Assembly (NCBI GenBank): GCA_022704925.1
Contig: JAKJFK010000058.1
Coordinates: forward strand, 1-9,201
Length of the DNA stretch: 9,201 bases
Direction: 5' to 3'
DNA from: a candidate division TA06 bacterium
Lineage (GTDB): Bacteria; Ratteibacteria; UBA8468; MWAK01
Within the stretch, counting starts at the first letter, position 1. Each line of letters begins with the position of its first letter. Position numbers and translations under genes: made by a program. The notes beneath the pieces are model-generated. The model worked only from the letters and a program-made list of their open reading frames with translations, did no database searches and was not told the origin of the DNA. Below are positions 6,275 to 9,201 of the stretch, one piece after another.

Positions 6275-7030
6275 TCAGCGCCGGCTGATCAGGTGCGCCA
6301 GAACCCCGGCGCCGAAACCATTGTCGATATTGACCACCGAAACGTTGGGACTGCAGGAGTTAAGCATGGTGAAAAGCGGCGTCAATCCGCTCAGGGAGGC
6401 CCCGTAGCCGACCGAGGTCGGGACCCCGATCACCGGCCGTCCGCAGAGGCCGCCGACCACCGAAGGCAGGGCCCCCTCCATGCCGGCCACCACCACCAGG
6501 CAGGTGGCCCGCTGGATGAGCGGCACCGAGTCCAGCAGCCGGTGCAGGCCGGCCACTCCGACGTCGTGGAGGCGCTTGACCCGACTGCCCAGGACCCGGG
6601 CGGTCAGTTCCGCCTCGGCGGCCACCGGGAGGTCGGCGGTGCCGGCGCTGACCACCATTACATAGCCCCGGCCGGAGGGCCTGGGCAACGGTCCGGTGGC
6701 GATCCGGGCTTCCGGAAAGTACTGGAGGGCGGGATGAATCAGTTTCAGATCCGGCGCCCGTTCGGCCGCCAGTCGGGTGATCAGGAAACGGTCGGGCCGC
6801 CGGCCGGCGGCGATCGCCTTGACGATACCGGCCAGCTGGGCGTCGGTCTTGCCCGGGGCGTAGATGACTTCCGGGAATCCGAAACGGAGTTCCCGGTGCG
6901 TGTCGAGCCGCGCAAAGCCCAGGTCCCGGTATGGGAGGGCTTTAAGTTCGTCCAGGGTCCGCTGCAGGCTCTTTCGGCCGGAACGGTAGTCGCGCAGCAA
7001 TTCGGAAAGGTCCTTTTCGTTCATGGTCAC
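6275..7030 (-). CDS. larB: Pyridinium-3,5-biscarboxylic acid mononucleotide synthase LarB
   Basis: LarB carboxylates and hydrolyses nicotinic acid adenine dinucleotide to give P2CMN, the first step of nickel-pincer nucleotide cofactor synthesis for lactate racemase and relatives. The 251-aa length fits. The C-terminal half is the PurE-like domain: VMVVSAGTADLPVAAEAELT (124-143), DVGVAGLHRLL (156-166), VVAGMEGALPSVVGGL (180-195), VPTSVGYGAS (203-212) and MLNSCSPNVSVVNIDNGFGAG (222-242). Cys226 in LNSC corresponds to the cysteine reported to form the covalent substrate adduct. The start is either GTG at 7030 or ATG at 7024; neither has a clear ribosome site. It appears to be the first gene of its transcription unit. 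LarC and LarE, and any Ni-pincer enzyme, are not in the window. Confidence 0.95.
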   Translation of the reverse strand: MTMNEKDLSELLRDYRSGRKSLQRTLDELKALPYRDLGFARLDTHRELRFGFPEVIYAPGKTDAQLAGIVKAIAAGRRPDRFLITRLAAERAPDLKLIHPALQYFPEARIATGPLPRPSGRGYVMVVSAGTADLPVAAEAELTARVLGSRVKRLHDVGVAGLHRLLDSVPLIQRATCLVVVAGMEGALPSVVGGLCGRPVIGVPTSVGYGASLSGLTPLFTMLNSCSPNVSVVNIDNGFGAGVLAHLISRR

Positions 7031-7063
7031 GGGTGCGTGGGAAACAGCGTCTGACTTGCAGAT

Positions 7064-7093
7064 AGTTTACTTTTTTCACGCGGGGGGTGTCAA
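7064..7093 (-). promoter_or_regulatory. Candidate sigma-70-type promoter for the larB operon
   Basis: Read on the minus strand, a perfect TTGACA (7093-7088) is followed after 18 nt by TAAACT (7069-7064), 4 of 6 to consensus. The predicted start near 7057 leaves a leader of about 30 nt before larB. The motif lies in the 88-nt gap after the MEMO-family gene, the only gap of this size between argF and the PHP gene. It would drive larB through the PHP gene. Confidence 0.5.
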
Positions 7094-7118
7094 AAGAAGG
7101 GCCGGGTGGAAAGGACGG

Positions 7119-7925
7119 CTAAACGACGGTCACGCCGGCGTAGCCGACCACCGAATCGTAGTCTCCCGAGACCTCGCCGCTGGTGGCGTAGGCGGCCAGC
7201 CTGGCCTCGGTGGCGCCGAGGCGCCGCGCCGTTTCCAGCATTACCGCCGCCGGCCCGGCGCCGCACATCGAGATCTCCCTTTCCACGACCCGGTCCAGCA
7301 GTCCGGCCGGGTCAAGCGACAGGACCGCTTCGAGGGCGTACCGGTCCTTTTCCCGGACCAGCCGGTCCGGTTCGTAATGGGTCAGGTCCGAACTGGCGAC
7401 CACCAGGGCCGGGGTTCCGGAGGTTCCGATGAAAGCGGCCAGTTCCGCACCCAGCTTGAGGATCGGTTCCACCTCCAGCGAGGCGATGCTTATCGGGACG
7501 ATGGTCAGCGGGCCCCCGGCGCTTACCTGCAGGAAGGGGAGCTGGACTTCGATCGAATGCTCGTAGCGGTGGGCTTCGGAATCGATCCGGAGCCGGGAGC
7601 CGGGTTCCGGAAAGCCCCGGCCGGAAAGGTCGGGGACCTCGACTTCACCCAGCGGCGTCTGCCATCGGCCGGGCGGGGCGAGCGCGAAATCGGCGCCCCG
7701 GCCGGTATGGTTGGGGCCCAGGATGATGACCAGTTCCGGGATCCGGACCAGGTTGAAGACGGCGCCGGCCACCGGGCCGGAGTAGGTGTAACCGGCGTGG
7801 GGTGCCATCATGCCGACGGCCGCTTGGCGGGTCTGGGGCTCACCCAGGCAATCCTGCACCAGCCGTTTCAGCTCAAACGGGTCGGCCGGGTAAAATTGTC
7901 CGCTGACCACCGGGTATCGTATCAT
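7119..7925 (-). CDS. MEMO1 family protein (AmmeMemoRadiSam system protein B)
   Basis: A 268-aa protein of the MEMO/AmmeMemoRadiSam-B family, structurally related to extradiol-type dioxygenases. Seen: APHAGYTYSG with His43, GPNHTG with His73, YEHSIEVQLPFLQ (121-133), SSDLTHY (178-184) and Cys221 in EISMCGAGP. His43, His73 and Cys221 match the metal site of human MEMO1 (two His and one Cys). In many prokaryotes this protein occurs with an AMMECR1 protein and a radical SAM protein; the biochemical role is unsettled. Neither partner is in the window. The start at 7925 is chosen because its ATG overlaps the stop of the M24 peptidase (ATGA), a sign of translational coupling, and the family N-terminus (RxPxVxGxFYP) begins there. 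A longer frame to 8234 would run deep into the peptidase and has no family similarity. Confidence 0.93.
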   Translation of the reverse strand: MIRYPVVSGQFYPADPFELKRLVQDCLGEPQTRQAAVGMMAPHAGYTYSGPVAGAVFNLVRIPELVIILGPNHTGRGADFALAPPGRWQTPLGEVEVPDLSGRGFPEPGSRLRIDSEAHRYEHSIEVQLPFLQVSAGGPLTIVPISIASLEVEPILKLGAELAAFIGTSGTPALVVASSDLTHYEPDRLVREKDRYALEAVLSLDPAGLLDRVVEREISMCGAGPAAVMLETARRLGATEARLAAYATSGEVSGDYDSVVGYAGVTVV

Positions 7926-8923
7926 CCGGTCAGGTTTTCCAATCCTGCTTCGGTCACCAGGAAGGTATCTTCCAATCTCAAGCCGCCCCAGCCGGGCAGG
8001 TAGATACCCGGTTCGATCGTTATGACCATGCCCGGGGCCAGCACGTCTTTGCTGCCCGGCGCCAGCACGGGCCGCTCGTGCACCGAAAGGCCCACCCCGT
8101 GGCCGATGGCGTGAATGAAGGACTTCCCGAGCCCGTGTCTCTCCAGCACCTGTCGGCCGGCCCGGTCGACCTCGGCCGCCCGGACGCCCGGTCCGGCGGC
8201 CGCTTCGGCGGCGGCCTTCGCCTCTTCCAGGCAACGGTAGCGCCGGAGCAGTTCCTTATCTTTTTTACCGGTGAAAGCCACCCGTGTCAAATCGGAGCAA
8301 TAGCCGCGCCACCGGGCGCCGAAATCGAAGACCACCCGGTCGTTCCGGCCCACCCGGCGGCCGCCCGGCTGCGCGTGCGGGAAGAGCCCGGAGATCCCGG
8401 CGCCGGCGACCGGCGGAAAGGCCGCCTCCGCATCCCGGGCCGCCAGTTCGGCCTGGAGGATCCGGACCAGCTCCCGTTCGGAAAGGCCCGGGCGGGTCGC
8501 TTTTTTCAGCCGGCGCCAGACCGCCGAGGTTATGCGGCCGGCCCGGCGCATGAGGGCCCGCTCCTCCGGTTCCTTGACCGCGCGGATTTCCATCGGGATC
8601 GAGGTGGCCGCCAGGTTAAGATCCGGCTGTTTCTCCTTGAGGCGCAGGTAGGTGTTCAGCGGAAGTTCCGATTCCAGACCGACGGGACCTTTCCGGAGCC
8701 TTTTTAGCCGGCCGGTCATCTCAATGGTTGGCGCCAGCGGGAGTTTTCCCGGCTGGTAATGAAGGGCCTCTTCGAAGGCGAGCGGCTGGGCGAAAAGACG
8801 GATTTCCTTGCGGTCGGCCAGGACCCAGACGCCCTCCAGGAAGAGGCCGGTGAAGTAGCCGACGTTTTCGGGGAGGGTAAGCAGGCAGGCGGCCAGGCCA
8901 TGCCGCTCCAGGGCCCGTTTCAA
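7922..8923 (-). CDS. Xaa-Pro aminopeptidase / prolidase (M24B family)
   Basis: A metallopeptidase that cleaves X-Pro bonds in peptides or dipeptides, in the cytoplasm. All five dinuclear metal ligands are present (numbered from the TTG start): Asp200 (VVFDFGA), Asp211 (YCSDLTR), His275 (AIGHGVG), Glu304 (TIEPGIYLPG) and Glu318 (RLEDTF). Residues 1-115 form the creatinase-like N-terminal domain (LTLPENVGYFTG at 15-26). Length from this start is 333 aa, slightly short for the family (about 350-360). The start is uncertain. No ATG or GTG exists near the expected N-terminus; the nearest ATG (9031) would overlap argF by 80 nt. TTG at 8923, with GGGG a few bases upstream, avoids overlap. A CTG at 8944 would add 7 residues. 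The gene follows argF by about 28 nt and overlaps the MEMO gene by 4 nt. Confidence 0.9.
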   Translation of the reverse strand: MKRALERHGLAACLLTLPENVGYFTGLFLEGVWVLADRKEIRLFAQPLAFEEALHYQPGKLPLAPTIEMTGRLKRLRKGPVGLESELPLNTYLRLKEKQPDLNLAATSIPMEIRAVKEPEERALMRRAGRITSAVWRRLKKATRPGLSERELVRILQAELAARDAEAAFPPVAGAGISGLFPHAQPGGRRVGRNDRVVFDFGARWRGYCSDLTRVAFTGKKDKELLRRYRCLEEAKAAAEAAAGPGVRAAEVDRAGRQVLERHGLGKSFIHAIGHGVGLSVHERPVLAPGSKDVLAPGMVITIEPGIYLPGWGGLRLEDTFLVTEAGLENLTG

Positions 8924-8951
8924 TTTGCCCCGCCGACTGGCCAGGCTCTCT

Positions 8952-9201
8952 TCAGAGCAGGGCGGCCAGGAGGGCTTTTTGAAAGTGGAGCCGGTTTTCG
9001 ACCTGGTCCCAGACGATTGATTGGGGGCCATCAATGACCTCGGCGGAAATTTCCTCACCCCGGTGGGCCGGAAGGCAGTGCAGAACCATGGCGCCGGGCG
9101 CGGCCCGTTTCAGCAGTTTCTGGTTGACCTGGTAGTTCTTGAAGGCCCGCTTCTTGGCGGTCTGCTTCTCCTCGCCCATGCTCAGCCAGACGTCGGTGTA
9201 G
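8952..9201 (-). CDS. argF: Ornithine carbamoyltransferase, C-terminal end
   Basis: The last 82 residues of a gene that enters from beyond base 9201; the frame begins at 9200. The enzyme makes citrulline from ornithine and carbamoyl phosphate in arginine synthesis. The fragment starts [11 protein letters not shown], then contains the ornithine-binding signature [10 protein letters not shown], followed by [23 protein letters not shown] and a stop. HCLP with its cysteine and the following Arg are characteristic of ornithine rather than aspartate carbamoyltransferases. The argF naming assumes a biosynthetic role; a catabolic arcB cannot be excluded from this fragment. It lies just before the M24 peptidase, in the same direction. 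Confidence 0.95.
   Translation of the reverse strand, partial: YTDVWLSMGEEKQTAKKRAFKNYQVNQKLLKRAAPGAMVLHCLPAHRGEEISAEVIDGPQSIVWDQVENRLHFQKALLAALL

Noticed and set aside
8924-9058. N-terminal extension of the M24 peptidase to an ATG at 9058
   Set aside because: The extra residues are encoded within the certain 3' end of argF and do not resemble the family N-terminus.

Overview
The window is a GC-rich (by eye well over 60 %) bacterial chromosomal segment. All eleven genes lie on the minus strand, so in transcription order it is read from base 9201 down to base 1. No IS element, phage gene, rRNA, convincing tRNA or CRISPR array is visible. The families present (GMP synthase, HisH, ArgF, prolidase, LarB, MEMO-type protein, a bacterial translin) are housekeeping or broadly distributed. 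The orphan hisH, the translin and the PHP and amidohydrolase genes of unknown role suggest an uncultured or poorly studied, possibly anaerobic lineage. I cannot assign a phylum from sequence alone.

Block 1 (9201-7119): the 3' end of argF (ornithine carbamoyltransferase), then an M24 Xaa-Pro peptidase that probably starts at TTG, then a MEMO1/AmmeMemoRadiSam-B family protein whose ATG overlaps the peptidase stop (ATGA). These look co-transcribed.

Block 2 (7093-2164): a good promoter (TTGACA-18-TAAACT) precedes a tightly packed five-gene run. It holds larB (first enzyme of nickel-pincer cofactor synthesis), a translin-family protein, hisH (glutaminase subunit of IGP synthase), a uronate-isomerase-like amidohydrolase, and a PHP-domain protein with a C-terminal half that resembles a galactose-mutarotase-type beta-sandwich. 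The last three are almost fused by spacing (3 nt and 1 nt). The usual partners hisF, larC and larE are not in the window. The unusual biology here is this mixture and the two uncharacterised enzymes.

Block 3 (2158-1): guaA (GMP synthase) with a possible extended -10 promoter of its own. A 308-bp gene-free stretch follows, with an imperfect 157-bp inverted repeat and a promoter candidate. Then comes the first 85 codons of a polysaccharide-deacetylase-like protein that runs off the window.

No new defence or mobile system is evident. The best leads are the PHP/beta-sandwich fusion with its amidohydrolase partner, the bacterial translin in an operon, and the structured repeat after guaA.
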